The notes beneath the pieces are model-generated. The model was not told where the DNA came from. It made no database searches and saw only the letters and a program-made list of their open reading frames with translations. A stretch of DNA of 64,000 nucleotides, from positions 1 to 64,000 of the forward strand of contig JACPWG010000091.1 in the NCBI GenBank assembly GCA_016197205.1, read 5' to 3'. This DNA comes from Planctomycetota bacterium (GTDB lineage Bacteria; Planctomycetota; MHYJ01; WSZJ01; JACPWG01). Each line of letters opens with the position of its first letter. The first letter of the stretch is position 1. The position numbers and the translations under genes were made by a program. This document shows, in pieces, positions 1 through 9,429 of this stretch.

Positions 1-1
1 T

Positions 2-223
2 CGGTCGCGCGCCGATGCGTCGCGGCTGTTCATTGCAAAGCTTCTGGAGCATGTTGTCCTGGATCGGATCTCCTCGCACCACTGGTCTGCGCCACCGCCG
101 CCGGATGCGGGGGCAACCGACGAATGGGTGACCGATCTAGAACGGTGGTTTGCGGAGCAAGGGCCCTCACTCAACGACGCGAAACGCGATCCCTGGACTG
201 AGCGCAGTCCAAAACCGCGGTGA
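2..223 (+). CDS. C-terminal fragment of an unrecognised protein (cut by window start)
   Basis: An open frame runs from the window edge to TGA at 221-223, giving 73 residues with a balanced composition (RLFIAKLLEHVVLDRISSHH, then DEWVTDLERWF). It looks more protein-like than the other frames, which are Arg/Ser rich. No family is recognised. The upstream part lies outside the window, so start, length and function cannot be judged. The gene is followed by 370 bases of non-coding DNA and then a transposase, so it may itself have been cut by rearrangement. Confidence 0.45.
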   Translation, partial: RSRADASRLFIAKLLEHVVLDRISSHHWSAPPPPDAGATDEWVTDLERWFAEQGPSLNDAKRDPWTERSPKPR

Positions 224-591
224 GGCCGGATCGACCGGACGAACACGAAGTCTCGAAGGACGGCGGGCGCGCGCTGAGGGGGATGTAGCGGCGCAGAAGC
301 CGCCGGTACAGGGTGGCGACGGGCCAGAGTCCCGGACCTGGCCGGCATTCGCGTGAGCCGTTCGACTATGCCCGGTACGCCTGTAGCGGCGCAAAAGCCA
401 CCGGTACACGCCGACGACCGGCCGGAAACCCGGAGACGGCCCCCCGGACCGGTCAAAACACGACATGGAGGAAGTCCTGAGGCAGGGACACTGACCGTCG
501 AGGGGCGAATATCAGGCGTACACCCTACCCGCGACCGGGTCTGGACGGAGGGGGAGCAGCCGGGTTCGGGCGACGGGATCGTTTCCGAAAG
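224..591. other. Intergenic region with a 29-bp direct repeat
   Basis: No convincing gene is seen. Two near-identical 29-base copies starting TGTAGCGGCGCA lie at 284-312 and 382-410 in direct orientation, differing at four or five positions. The stretch separates the truncated ORF at the window start from the transposase on the minus strand. Confidence 0.4.
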
Positions 592-1800
592 TCAGGCGGA
601 CTTGCGCAGGCGATAGACCGGGAGGTTTGTGTCGCCCTCGAAGGCCAGTCGCTCGAGCTTCCACCGTGAGTGCGCGTGGAGGTCCAGCACCCGGCGTGGT
701 GCTCGTCGCCGACGGGCTTCCTCGTTCGGCGTGGCCCCGTCGAGCCCCTGGTGGGGCCTCTCCTTCGCGTACCAGCGTGCCCACCGGGAGATGCGCTTCA
801 GGAGCACTTCCTGGGGAAGCAGGCAGGCGAAAAAGGGAAGTGCGTCCGTCTTGAGCGTCCGCCAGAACCGCTCGATGAGAGAGATCGAGCCTGAGCAGCC
901 GATCGCGCCGAAGCGCTGACGCGTGCCACGCGTCTTGACGGTTTGACGAAACCGCTCGCTCGTGAACGGAGGCCCTTGGTCGGTGACGAGGTGCTTCGGC
1001 GACCTACCGGCGGCGCGGGTTGCTCGGCTGAAAAGTCTGCTGGCCCAAGCCGCGGTCGGTTCCGTCGGGCACAGATCGATGGCGATGACGGAACGCGCAA
1101 ACGCGTCCAGCACGGCGCCAGCGCGCAGATGAATCAAGCCGAACGCGAGCTTGAAAACGGTCAGATCGACCAGCCACACGTGATGCGGCCTGCGCGCCCG
1201 AACGGTCCGCCGCTTCGAAGGCTTCCGCGCACGATCTTTCCGTGCCGCCGGCGCGGTCGGCGTGGGCCGGGGCGGTTTCGCGCGGACCAGGCGCTGCACC
1301 GATCGCCGAGATACCTTGACCCCGAGACGCGCAAGAATCTGCGCGATCCTGCGCGTCCCCCACGCAGGATTCTTCCACCGAAGCAGATGCACAAGGTGGG
1401 CGACGACCTGGTGGAGCCGCTGTCTCCTTGTCGTTTTGGCGCCGCAGGATTTCGGTCTCTGGCCGAGGCCGCGGAGCCATGCTTGAAGAGTCGATACCCG
1501 TACGACGAAAGTGCGCGCCGTCTCTCGCATCGAGAGACCGTACCGCGCCCGATGCCACAGAATCCGAAGCCGCTCCCATGGCTTGTATCGGCTCCGACCT
1601 TGGGACGGGAGTCGTTCCAGCCTTGCCCGCAGGAGCTCGGTCTCGCACCGGAGACGCTCGTTGCCAGCCCGCAGCGCGACGATCTCCGCGCTACGCGGCT
1701 TGGCTTTCGCCGCGATCTTGGCGTGCGCGTTCGCCAGGAGCCTGGCCACAGCCAACACCGCTTGGAGCCAGATCGTCCCCGTGGTTTCGCTGCTCTTCAT
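592..1800 (-). mobile_element. DDE integrase-type transposase (rve family)
   Basis: Encodes a 402-residue transposase that would cut and join DNA at element ends with an RNase H-fold catalytic core. Visible parts are a helix-turn-helix (YGLSMRETARTFVVRVSTLQ), a second HTH (GTRRIAQILARLGVKVSRRS) and the catalytic acidic residues in VWLVDLTVFK, LVTDQGPPFTS and SLIERFWRTLKTD, the expected D-D-E order. The C terminus has the family pattern WYAKERPHQGLDGATPNEE. The ATG at 1800 was chosen because GGAGGGAG lies just upstream; an ATG at 1812 is an alternative. I could not define terminal inverted repeats, so the ends of the insertion sequence are unknown. It lies beside decayed gene fragments, consistent with insertion into or near old genes. 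Confidence 0.88.
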
Positions 1801-2071
1801 TTCTCCCTCCATCCACAAGCCGCAAACGCGGCTGCATGGCGGAGGCGGTACTGTAGTGTTCCGCGTTTCGTCCGTCAGCTTCGACTTGCGCCGCACAGCA
1901 GACCCTCGCCCTGGACGTGCGGGCCGTCCGTGAAAGCCAGGGCCATGTGCACGACGATGCCGACTGACCTGGCCGCGCGCGCCACGACTGTCGGGACTTT
2001 CGGAGCGGGCGATCGACACGCGCGAAATCCGTGCAAACACCGCCGTCCAGGCGGCCCGGCCGCCCGAGCCC

Positions 2072-2206
2072 GACCCGGACCAGAAGCGGGACGCGGCGAT
2101 CGAGGCGCCGGAAAGCGAGCTGGACCGCCTCGTGAAGGCCGAGGAGTACGAGAAGGCGGCGCAGGTACGCGACCAGATCCGCACTCTCAAGGAGCAAGCC
2201 GGGTGA
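2072..2206 (+). pseudogene. mcsA: McsA C-terminal UVR-domain remnant
   Basis: A 44-residue frame ends at TGA 2204-2206. It carries LDRLVKAEEYEKAAQVRDQI followed by RTLKEQAG, a clear UVR domain of the type ending McsA, the zinc-finger activator of the McsB arginine kinase. The four CXXC zinc-binding motifs expected upstream are absent, so only the tail survives. It overlaps the McsB start by four bases (GTGA), as in a normal mcsA-mcsB operon. A UvrB/UvrC UVR domain would be the alternative, but the adjacent McsB start favours McsA. Confidence 0.7.
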
Positions 2207-2346
2207 AGTGCGACCTCGACGACTTCTCGAACCAGGCCGGAGAGTGGCTCCGGGGCACGGGCCCGGAGAGCGGAGTCGTCATTTCCAGCCGCATCCGGCT
2301 CGCGCGGAGTGGGCGAAGGCATCCCTCCTTCGCTCGCTCCCCGTGA
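2203..2346 (+). pseudogene. mcsB: McsB protein-arginine kinase N-terminal remnant
   Basis: A GTG at 2203 overlaps the McsA stop. It opens a frame with WLRGTGPESGVVISSRIRLA, the N-terminal signature of McsB arginine kinases (GPxSDVVxSSRIRLARN). Homology stops right after SSRIRLAR, where a repeat at 2323-2365 begins, and the frame closes at 2346. Over 300 residues of a normal McsB, including the phosphagen-kinase catalytic core, are missing. Nothing in the window supplies the rest, so this copy is dead. Confidence 0.75.
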
Positions 2347-2365
2347 GCTACGGAGCGCAGGCCGG
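2323..2365. repeat. Short interspersed repeat (copy 1 of 2)
   Basis: The 43 bases with CCTCCTTCGCTCG and GAGCTACGGAGCGCAGG recur almost unchanged at 4912-4954. This copy sits exactly where the McsB reading frame loses homology. Confidence 0.6.
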
Positions 2366-2487
2366 ACCGCGCGAGCCGGCACATGGTTCACCTTGCGCTA
2401 GAGCCGCGGGGACGAAGGTGCCCGGGCTTCGATTGCCCCGACCCGCTCCCCGTCGTCGCGACAGCGGCCGGAGAGGCAACCTTCCCC

Positions 2488-2843
2488 GCTCCCTTCGCAC
2501 GCACCTCGGACTTTCTCGCGCACGACGTCTTCCACAGCCATCGCTCCGAAACCGACAGGCTCCGCTACCTCCACAGGCTCGAAGGCCGACGCTCACGCGA
2601 AGGACCTCGCGGCCCTCCTTCCGCGAGATCGAGGAGGGCCGCGCCGACAAGCGCCTCGAGGGCGCGCCGCACACCGCGGCCTGCGTCACAGCGAACGAAG
2701 GGACGCACCCCTATCCCCGCGAGCGCGGGGCCTTCCCGACCGCGGCGACGCGCGAGTACAATTTCTGGCCCGCCGTGCGACGGGTGGACAACCTGCACGG
2801 CGACCGGAACCTCGTCTGCGCCTGCGTGCCGACAGAGGCCTGA
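2488..2843 (+). pseudogene. gcvP: Glycine dehydrogenase (GcvP) remnants with internal deletion and frameshift
   Basis: Two pieces of GcvP, the PLP-dependent P-protein of glycine cleavage, lie in different frames. The first (about 2497-2586) reads RTSDFLAHDVFHSHRSETDR then LRYLHRLEG, matching the conserved block before the active-site lysine region. The second (2625-2843) reads GAPHTA, then FWPAVRRVDNLHGDRNLVCA, ending PTEA, which is the C-terminal signature of the family. Most residues between them are missing and a frameshift separates them. With the McsA/McsB fragments this forms a cluster of gene corpses. Confidence 0.75.
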
Positions 2844-3914
2844 CGCGGGTAGCCGCAACCAAAGGAGGGCACCCTCCTTCGCTCCCGCCTCCCCACCTCC
2901 GCGCTGCGCGCTGCGCGCTTCGATGGGCAGGCGCGGGAGCTTCGGAGCGTGCTATTCCCCGGAATTATCTGCGCTGCGGCGCAAATGATAGGGGAGTAGG
3001 ATGTGCCGATGCGACGGCGCCCGCGCCGGCGGCGGCGCGTGGGCTGCCTGTCATAGCGCCGGCGACGCCGGAGCGCAGCACGAAACAAATCCCAAGTCAG
3101 GCTCGCGCGCGAAACCGAACGGGAACCACAGATTTCACGGATTCTACGGGAGTAACCGTTCACTGGCCGGGTGATTTTACCAGGGAGACACGGAGGCACG
3201 GAGACTTCACGGAGAACTTTCTTTGGATTCCCCGTTCTCTCCGTGTATCCTCCGTGCCTCGGTGGTGAAACGCCCATACACGTGAACGGCTCCCTACGGA
3301 ATACCACAGCTTACGAACCTGTGAAGTCGTCGCTAATCTGTGACACAATCGCCGAAAAGCTTGTTTTTGGGGCAACGAATTCCCAGCAGAAAATTCGCGA
3401 AGTTGGCGTAATTCGCGGTTCTTCGTCGATCGCGGGTGGAACTGAACCCGAGGGAGCCGAAGGACGCGCTGAGACCGCTCCCTCACGGTCGCGGTTCGGA
3501 TCGGCTGCGCCCATCGATTCGCAAGAGTTTCGTCTTTCGGTGTTTTCGGCGTCTTCGGTGGCTCGTCCCTTTGGTTGCGGCCATGGGCTGCGCTGGGCAA
3601 TCAGTGGTTCCGTCCTCGCTTGGCTACGGCGCTGCCGCTCCGCGCTGCCGTGGTATCGCCAAGCTGACGACCATCGAAGGCGTCCCCGCTCCCCTCCAAG
3701 TGAAGAGCTGGTCAACTCCCCGACGGCACTCGCATTCGCCCGCAGATTTGAAATTTGACTTTTGAAATTTGGCATCCCCAACCCACGAAACTTCGCCCCG
3801 ATCGTCCCATCTCCCCTCCACTTTCAGGCCACCGCCCCCACGATTCCCCCATTTCCCCTACCGCGTCCTCGCGCCCACTGGCCCTCGCCGCTCCCCCTCT
3901 TCTCACGGCTGCCG
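2844..3914. other. Intergenic region with small repeats, no gene seen
   Basis: About 1.07 kb without a credible gene. At 3178-3268 there is an imperfect inverted repeat built of CACGGAGGCACGGAG-like units. At 3473-3496 a copy of the ACCGCTCCCTCACGGTCGCG motif also occurs at 41638-41658 (inverted) and 55241-55263. An AT-rich TTTGAAATTTGACTTTTGAA spacer at about 3745-3770 resembles stretches near 35890 and 41310. Confidence 0.5.
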
Positions 3915-4655
3915 ATGACCGCCCCCTACGACGATCCTCTCCTTTACGACCTCCGCACGGCCGAACTGCGAGACGATCTCCGGTTCTTTCTGCGCGAATC
4001 CGCCCGCGCGGGGGACCCTGTGCTCGAGCTGGCCTGCGGGACCGGCAGAGTGGCGCTCCCGCTCGCCCAGCAAGGCATCCGCATGGTCGGCCTGGATCTC
4101 GATCCCGCCATGCTGGCACACGCACTTCGCAAGGCCCACGCTACGGCGACCGACCTCCCGCTCCTTCGCGCGGACATGCGACGCTTCGCGTTCGCTCCCC
4201 GGTTCCGTCTCGTCTTCGTCGCCTACTCCTCCCTCCGGGACCTCCCCGCCGTCGAAGACTGGGAACGCTGCTTTCGATGCGTCGCGGGCGCGCTGGCGCC
4301 GGGCGGCGTCTTCCTCCTCGACGACGAGGCGCCTCCGCCGGCCGGGGGCGCCCGGGAAGGCCGGTTCGTCTTCCCCGGCACGGCCGCCGGCACGACAGTG
4401 GACGGACGCGTGCGCTGGGAGCTCCACCCCTCCGACCAGACCACCCGCGGGGAAATGACCTACGAGCTGCAGGGAGCCGACGGCCAACGGAAGGCGAGGA
4501 CCTACCCGTTTCGGGGTAGCTACGCCGCTCCCGCCGAGATCGTCGAGATGCTGGAGCGATCCGGTCTTCGCCTGGTGGACCGCTTCGCGGACCCCGAAGG
4601 CAACCCTTGGCGGGAGGGGATCGCACGAACCCTCTACCGCGCCGTGCGAACTTGA
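3915..4655 (+). CDS. Class I SAM-dependent methyltransferase
   Basis: A 246-residue protein that should transfer a methyl group from S-adenosylmethionine to an unknown substrate in the cytoplasm. Motif I is VLELACGTGRVALPLA (residues about 36-51), followed by the acidic strand-end MVGLDLDPAMLAHA that holds the ribose, then LLRADMRRFAF and a LAPGGVFLLDDE strand. The frame is open upstream to 3762, but ATG 3915 fits the family N terminus YDDPLLYDLRT better. The closest pattern is the Methyltransf_25/UbiE-like group. A T-rich stretch follows the stop. No neighbour suggests its substrate. Confidence 0.85.
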   Translation: MTAPYDDPLLYDLRTAELRDDLRFFLRESARAGDPVLELACGTGRVALPLAQQGIRMVGLDLDPAMLAHALRKAHATATDLPLLRADMRRFAFAPRFRLVFVAYSSLRDLPAVEDWERCFRCVAGALAPGGVFLLDDEAPPPAGGAREGRFVFPGTAAGTTVDGRVRWELHPSDQTTRGEMTYELQGADGQRKARTYPFRGSYAAPAEIVEMLERSGLRLVDRFADPEGNPWREGIARTLYRAVRT

Positions 4656-4678
4656 GGCGGGCACACTTTCTTTTTTTC

Positions 4679-4709
4679 TTGACAAATCCCCCTCCCCCTC
4701 AGTCATAAT
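4679..4709 (+). promoter_or_regulatory. Possible sigma-70-type promoter
   Basis: TTGACA at 4679-4684 is followed by CATAAT at 4704-4709 with a 19-base spacer, longer than the usual 17. It lies 390 bases upstream of the SNF2 gene. Weak support. Confidence 0.25.
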
Positions 4710-4791
4710 ACGGGATTCGGCCCGGCGCCAGTGGCCTGTTGACAGCGTTCGGGCGCACGCTCCACGGTCCACAGCCATGCTGCCCGACGGT

Positions 4792-4818
4792 CCGCCTGAA
4801 GGCGGAACTACGAACGGC
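4792..4818. repeat. REP-like palindrome CCGCCTGAAGGCGG (copy 1 of 5)
   Basis: The core CCGCCTGAAGGCGG is a perfect inverted repeat followed by AACTACGAACGGC. Other copies are at 35586-35611, 46225-46250, 54621-54645 and, inverted, 54719-54741. All are intergenic. Confidence 0.7.
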
Positions 4819-4911
4819 GGATTCGGCCTGCCAGGACTGTGACCGCGAGTGGTCGAATGGCGCTCGCGCCTGACTGACGAGTCCCGGCACGATTCCTGGG
4901 GGCGCGGGCCG

Positions 4912-4954
4912 CCCTCCTTCGCTCGCCTCCCACGAGCTACGGAGCGCAGGCCGG
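4912..4954. repeat. Short interspersed repeat (copy 2 of 2)
   Basis: Second copy of the 43-base sequence at 2323-2365, here in an intergenic region and next to MITE-like sequence. Confidence 0.6.
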
Positions 4955-5096
4955 CCTGTGCGGGCCGGCGCACGATCCGCACTGCGCCGAGTCCGCGGGG
5001 ACCCCCGGGTCCGCGGTCGGTCAACTTTGCACCAGGCCAGGTGCCCATGCTTACGCATGGCCCGGCCATGTACCACGGGAGCTGGGGACCTCACGC

Positions 5097-8039
5097 ATGA
5101 GCCTCGACATCGGCCTCGATGCCCTTACGCTGCAGGACGTGGAGTCCCTCGTCAGCCCGCATGTCTTCCTGCGGGCCCGGGACTCCCACGTGCGCGGCGC
5201 CGTGCTCGACCTGAATCGGGCGGGACAACGCCTCGTCGCCCGCGTGGCCGAGGGCGGGGCCTCCCACCACCAGGTCACGATCAGCGCGAACGACAGCGGG
5301 ATCGACGAGACCGACTGCACCTGCTCTTACGCCCGCGACATGGGCCTTACCTGCAAGCACGCGATCGCAGCCCTCCTCCGGTGGATCGAGGTCCGCCCCG
5401 GTCTCCCGCCCCCGACGCCGACCCGCGGCGCGGAGCTTTCCCGCCTCGCCGCCGGCCGGCGCGAGGCCTCCCCGTTCGCGCTTCTCTCCCCCGGCCCCGA
5501 GGCGCCCGTCTTTTCCCTGGGCGGCGCCGCCACGCGACCCCCTCCACGCACCCAGGACCTCCCTCGCCCCCCTTCGCCGCCGCCCGCGCGTGTCGGCGCG
5601 CCCTCCCCGCCTCCGGCCCCCGCCGCGGCCCGACGCCGGCCGCCCGGACCGGGACGCGCGCTCGTCGAGGGGCACTTCCACCGCGCCGGCCTCGAGTCCC
5701 AGGTGGACTTCGACCGCGAAGGACCGAGCCTTGCCGTTCGTCTGCGCGAGCCGGGCACGCACCGCTCCGCGACGCTCGTCTACCCTGCCGCCGAGGTACC
5801 CGCCGTCCTGCGCGACTTGCGCGGACGCGGTGGACTGCGCTGGACCTCGGCTGCGCGCACGGTCCGGATCTACAAGCGGGCCGCGATCCCGGAGCTCCAC
5901 GCCGACTTCGACGCCCGGGAGCGGCTCGTGCTGAAACCGGTCTGGCGCCTGCCGCGCCTCAAAGGGAAGGAACGCTGCCTCTCCCCGGCGGAGCTGGCGA
6001 AGGGTCGCGTCTCCCTCGAGTGGTTCTGGGACGGCAAGGCCTTCTTCCCGCTGGCGCAGGTCCCCCGCGCGCTGCGCGCCGAATTCGAGTACGCGGAGCC
6101 CCGCACCCTCGAAGCGGACGAGATCCCGGAGTGGCTCTTCGGGCGCCGCGCGGAGCTGCAGGGCGAGGGAGGCTTCCGGCCTTCCCCCGCGGTCGCCCGC
6201 GCCCGCGTGACCACGGCGCGTCTCCGCGGGGTCGGCCTTCGGCGTGCAGCCGAGGGGTGGTTCAAGCTGGACCCGCGCTACGAGGCCGCGGGGCACGCCC
6301 TCACGCTCAACCAGCTCCTGCGACGCGAGGGCGGCTCCCGCTACCTGCGCCGAGGAGAGGACTGGATCGTCCTGCCGAACGACCCGCTTGTCGAGCTGGC
6401 CCGACGCCGGCCCGCGCCCCCGGCGGACGGGACGATCGACGTCGCACCGCTCGACTTCCTGCGGCTGCGCGCCCGCTGGGAGGACGGCGTCCGCCTGGAG
6501 GTCGAGCCCGGGAGCGGCGACCTCGGCCCGCTGCTCGCCGGCCTCGAGCGGAGCAGTCCGCCCGCCCCCGCCCCGCCCCCGCCCGGGCTGGTCGGCGAGC
6601 TGCGCCCGTACCAGCGCGCCGGCTACGAGTGGCTCTGGTTCTTGCGCCGCTCCGGTCTCCACGCGGTCCTCGCCGACGACATGGGGCTCGGCAAGACGCA
6701 CCAGACGCTCGCCCTCCTGCTCGCCGCCCACGCGGAGGGAAGCGCACGCCGCACGCTCGTCGTCTGCCCGACCTCCGTGCTCGATCACTGGGAGCGCAAG
6801 CTCCGCGAGCACGCGCCGTCCCTCGCGCCCTATCTCTTCCACGGCCCGCGCCGCGGCAGCGGACTGCCGCCCGCGGCCGAGCATCCCGTCGTCCTCACCA
6901 CCTACAGCATCCTCACGCGCGAGGCCGACGCCCTCGCGAAGGAGAAGTGGGAAGTAGTGGTCCTCGACGAGGCGCAGAAGATCAAGAACGGCAAGACCCA
7001 GATGGCGCGCGCGGCCAAGCGACTCGACGCCCGCTTCCGCCTCGCGCTTACGGGGACGCCGATCGAGAACCGACTCTCCGAGCTGTGGTCGCTCTTCGAC
7101 TTCATGCTCCCCTCCTACCTCGGCACGGAACGCGAATTCCGGGAGCGCTTCGAGACGCCGATCGCGCGGCAAGGGGAGCGCGAGCCGCAGCGGGTCCTGC
7201 GCCGGCTCATCCACCCCTTCAAGCTGCGCCGGCTCAAGTCCGAGGTCCTGTCCGAGCTGCCCTCAAAGGTCGAGGACCTCCGCTACTGCTCGCTCGCGCC
7301 CGCGCAGGCGGCCCTGTACCGCTCCGCCCTGGAGAACGAGGGCGAGTCGCTCCTTGCCGGCCTTCGGGACGAAGAACGGCGCATCGACTACCTCCACATC
7401 CTCGCGGTCCTCACGCGCCTCAAGCAGATCTGCGACCACCCCGCGCTCGTCCTCGACACGCCGGGCTCGCGCGCGCTTCCCTCCGGGAAGTTCGAGCTCT
7501 TCCGCGAGATCCTCGAGGAGGCGCTGGACAGCGGGCAGAAGGTCGTGGTCTTCAGCCAGTACCTCGGCATGCTGGACCTCATCGAGGAACATCTGCGGCG
7601 TCTCGGCGTCAACTGGAGCGGGCTGCGCGGCGCCACGCGCGACCGGGCCCAGGCGATCCGGCGCTTCCAGAACTCGCCCGACTGCCGGGTCTTCGCGGGG
7701 AGCCTGCTCGCGGGCGGACTCGGGATCGACCTCACGGCCGCCTCGGTCGTCATCCACTACGACCGCTGGTGGAACGCGGCGCGCGAGGAGCAGGCGACCG
7801 ACCGCGTGCACCGCATCGGCCAGACCCGCGGCGTCCAGGTGATCAAGCTCATCACCCAGGGCACGCTGGAGGAGAAGATCGACGCCATGATCCGCGCCAA
7901 GCGCGAGTTGATGGACCAGGTGGTCCAGGCGGACGAGGACGTGGTCAAGTCCCTCACGCGCGGCGACCTGATCGAGCTGTTGACCTTCGCCGGCGCACGG
8001 CGGTCGCCCAGCGGCCAGGGGCCGCCCGCTTCGCGCTGA
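5097..8039 (+). CDS. SNF2-family DNA translocase with N-terminal SWIM zinc finger
   Basis: A 980-residue superfamily 2 helicase-like ATPase that would translocate on duplex DNA and remodel protein-DNA complexes. The SWIM finger CTCSYARDMGLTCKH (residues about 79-93) has the C-x-C-xn-C-x-H pattern. After a Pro-rich linker comes a domain of about 300 residues of the kind found in bacterial SNF2 proteins. The ATPase core follows with Walker A DDMGLGKT, Walker B VVLDEAQK and LTGTPIENRLSELWSLFDF. The second RecA lobe shows VVVFSQYLGML, GGLGIDLTAASVVIHYDRWW and the arginine-finger motif ATDRVHRIGQT. ATG 5097 follows a GGGAGCTGGGG ribosome site. Length and order match RapA/HepA-like bacterial homologues with SWIM domains. 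Two large overlapping frames on both strands are composition shadows. Confidence 0.93.
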   Translation: MSLDIGLDALTLQDVESLVSPHVFLRARDSHVRGAVLDLNRAGQRLVARVAEGGASHHQVTISANDSGIDETDCTCSYARDMGLTCKHAIAALLRWIEVRPGLPPPTPTRGAELSRLAAGRREASPFALLSPGPEAPVFSLGGAATRPPPRTQDLPRPPSPPPARVGAPSPPPAPAAARRRPPGPGRALVEGHFHRAGLESQVDFDREGPSLAVRLREPGTHRSATLVYPAAEVPAVLRDLRGRGGLRWTSAARTVRIYKRAAIPELHADFDARERLVLKPVWRLPRLKGKERCLSPAELAKGRVSLEWFWDGKAFFPLAQVPRALRAEFEYAEPRTLEADEIPEWLFGRRAELQGEGGFRPSPAVARARVTTARLRGVGLRRAAEGWFKLDPRYEAAGHALTLNQLLRREGGSRYLRRGEDWIVLPNDPLVELARRRPAPPADGTIDVAPLDFLRLRARWEDGVRLEVEPGSGDLGPLLAGLERSSPPAPAPPPPGLVGELRPYQRAGYEWLWFLRRSGLHAVLADDMGLGKTHQTLALLLAAHAEGSARRTLVVCPTSVLDHWERKLREHAPSLAPYLFHGPRRGSGLPPAAEHPVVLTTYSILTREADALAKEKWEVVVLDEAQKIKNGKTQMARAAKRLDARFRLALTGTPIENRLSELWSLFDFMLPSYLGTEREFRERFETPIARQGEREPQRVLRRLIHPFKLRRLKSEVLSELPSKVEDLRYCSLAPAQAALYRSALENEGESLLAGLRDEERRIDYLHILAVLTRLKQICDHPALVLDTPGSRALPSGKFELFREILEEALDSGQKVVVFSQYLGMLDLIEEHLRRLGVNWSGLRGATRDRAQAIRRFQNSPDCRVFAGSLLAGGLGIDLTAASVVIHYDRWWNAAREEQATDRVHRIGQTRGVQVIKLITQGTLEEKIDAMIRAKRELMDQVVQADEDVVKSLTRGDLIELLTFAGARRSPSGQGPPASR

Positions 8040-8115
8040 GTGTTTGACCGAGGGCCGACGCGGGCGGTATACTGCGCCCGGCCGGCGCTTCCCCGGTTCC
8101 ACTCTCCGAGGCTCC

Positions 8116-9426
8116 ATGGCATCCCAGGGCGACCAGTTGTTCCTGCAGGCGACGGTCGAGGCGGGCTTCCTCCGCCCGGAAGACGTCCCGGAGGTCGAGG
8201 CGGCGCGCGACCAGGCCGAACGGTTCATGGGCCGGAGCGTCTCGATCGAGCACGTCCTCCATCAGCAGAAGTGGCTGACGCCGGACCAGAGCGCGCGCGT
8301 CCAGGCCGTCGTGAAGCGGCGGGTCATGCTGTGTCCCGGCTGCTGGGCCCGCATCAACACCTTCGGGCTCCCGACCGGCCAGCGCCTGACCTGTCGAGGG
8401 TGTGCGAAGCGGCTGGTCCTGCGGGACGACCCGTTCGCGGAGGTGCTGACGCCCGAGGACGCGCAGAACGCGCCGCCCGCCCCCGGCCTGCCCGGTGGGC
8501 CCGGGGCCAGGTCCGGCCCCGACCTGCGGGCCGCGTTCCTGGCGCGCGGCTTCGAGCTGGTGTCCCGCGTGGGCGGCGGCGGCATGGGCGTCGTCTTCAA
8601 GGCCCTCCAGCAGCCGCTGGGCCGGACGGTCGCCATCAAGGCGTTGCGGCTCGACCTGCGCGAGGACGCCCGGCTCATCCGTCGCTTCTTCCGTGAAGCC
8701 ATGGCCATGGCGAAGGTTGAGCATCCGAACGTCGTGCAGGTCCACCACGCGGGGACCTTCGAAGGCGGGTACTACATTGTGATGACGTTCGTGGACGGGC
8801 AGGGCCTGGATCGGCGCATCGAGACCGGCGGGCGGCTCACGCCGGCGCAGGCACTCCCGCTCCTGCTGGAGGTGGCGCGCGGCCTCGAGGCGGCGCACCG
8901 GCACGGGATCGTCCACCGCGACGTGAAGCCGTCCAACATACTGATCCGTGCGGACGGGACCGCGTGCCTCACCGACTTCGGCCTGGCCCGGGTCTCGGGC
9001 GACGAGGAGGCCCCGCTGACCAAGACCGGGGACTTCCTCGGCACGCTCAACTACATGCCGCCGGAACAGCTCGACGACCCGCGCCTCGCGACGCCCGCGA
9101 GCGACGTCTACTCCCTGGGGGCCACGCTCTTCCACGCCCTCGCGGGCGCGCCGCCGTTTGCGGGCCAGTCGAAGAGCGCGATCGTGCTGAAGCTCTCGCG
9201 ACGGGAGCTGCCGCGGCTGGACGGGGACGCCCTCTCCGTGTCCGGCCCGGTGCGGGAGCTGACGGCGCGCATGATGGCCGCGGAGCCACGCGACCGCTTC
9301 CAGACGATGGAGGAGGCGGCGGCCTCCATGGCGTCGGCGCTCAACCTGTCCCACGGCGGCGTCTCCTCGCGGCTGCGCCGGGACCCGGGGACGCAGTTCG
9401 GGGATGCCGAACCCCTCGGTTCGTAG
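8116..9426 (+). CDS. Hanks-type Ser/Thr protein kinase with N-terminal zinc ribbon
   Basis: A 436-residue kinase predicted to phosphorylate Ser/Thr residues of unknown targets. The N-terminal region (LRPEDVPEVEAARDQAE, VLHQQKWLTPDQSA) resembles that of the kinase at 62482. A zinc ribbon follows (CPGCWARIN...CRGCAKR, residues about 74-98). The kinase domain has a Gly loop VGGGGMGVVFKA, the VAIK lysine, the catalytic loop HRDVKPSNIL, DFGLAR and an APE-like MPPEQ, so all key catalytic residues are present. No membrane segment is seen, so it is probably cytoplasmic. ATG 8116 was preferred over 8044 because it starts the conserved region. A MITE-like element begins directly after the stop, and a second kinase follows in the same direction. 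Confidence 0.92.
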   Translation: MASQGDQLFLQATVEAGFLRPEDVPEVEAARDQAERFMGRSVSIEHVLHQQKWLTPDQSARVQAVVKRRVMLCPGCWARINTFGLPTGQRLTCRGCAKRLVLRDDPFAEVLTPEDAQNAPPAPGLPGGPGARSGPDLRAAFLARGFELVSRVGGGGMGVVFKALQQPLGRTVAIKALRLDLREDARLIRRFFREAMAMAKVEHPNVVQVHHAGTFEGGYYIVMTFVDGQGLDRRIETGGRLTPAQALPLLLEVARGLEAAHRHGIVHRDVKPSNILIRADGTACLTDFGLARVSGDEEAPLTKTGDFLGTLNYMPPEQLDDPRLATPASDVYSLGATLFHALAGAPPFAGQSKSAIVLKLSRRELPRLDGDALSVSGPVRELTARMMAAEPRDRFQTMEEAAASMASALNLSHGGVSSRLRRDPGTQFGDAEPLGS

Positions 9427-9429
9427 CCT

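Larger units (their letters stand above)
4656..5096. other. Intergenic region with repeats upstream of the SNF2 gene
   Basis: This 441-base gap holds a CCGCCTGAAGGCGG palindrome copy (4792-4818), a copy of the short repeat also seen at 2323 (4912-4954) and fragments resembling the 130-bp MITE family around 4885-4910. A TTGACA box is noted separately. No gene is seen. Confidence 0.5.

Noticed and set aside
284..410. Direct 29-bp repeats as a CRISPR array
   Set aside because: Only two copies with an unrelated 69-base gap, imperfect repeat, and no cas genes.
943..2346. 467-codon plus-strand frame across the transposase
   Set aside because: Only its last 47 codons (McsB remnant) are meaningful; the rest is antisense to the transposase.
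5091..7214. 707-codon minus-strand frame under the SNF2 gene
   Set aside because: Typical antisense shadow of a GC-rich gene, without conserved motifs.
4958..8047. 1029-codon plus-strand frame overlapping the SNF2 gene
   Set aside because: Arg/Pro/Gly-rich, no motifs; it is the +1 shadow of the SNF2 helicase frame, which carries all the domain signatures.
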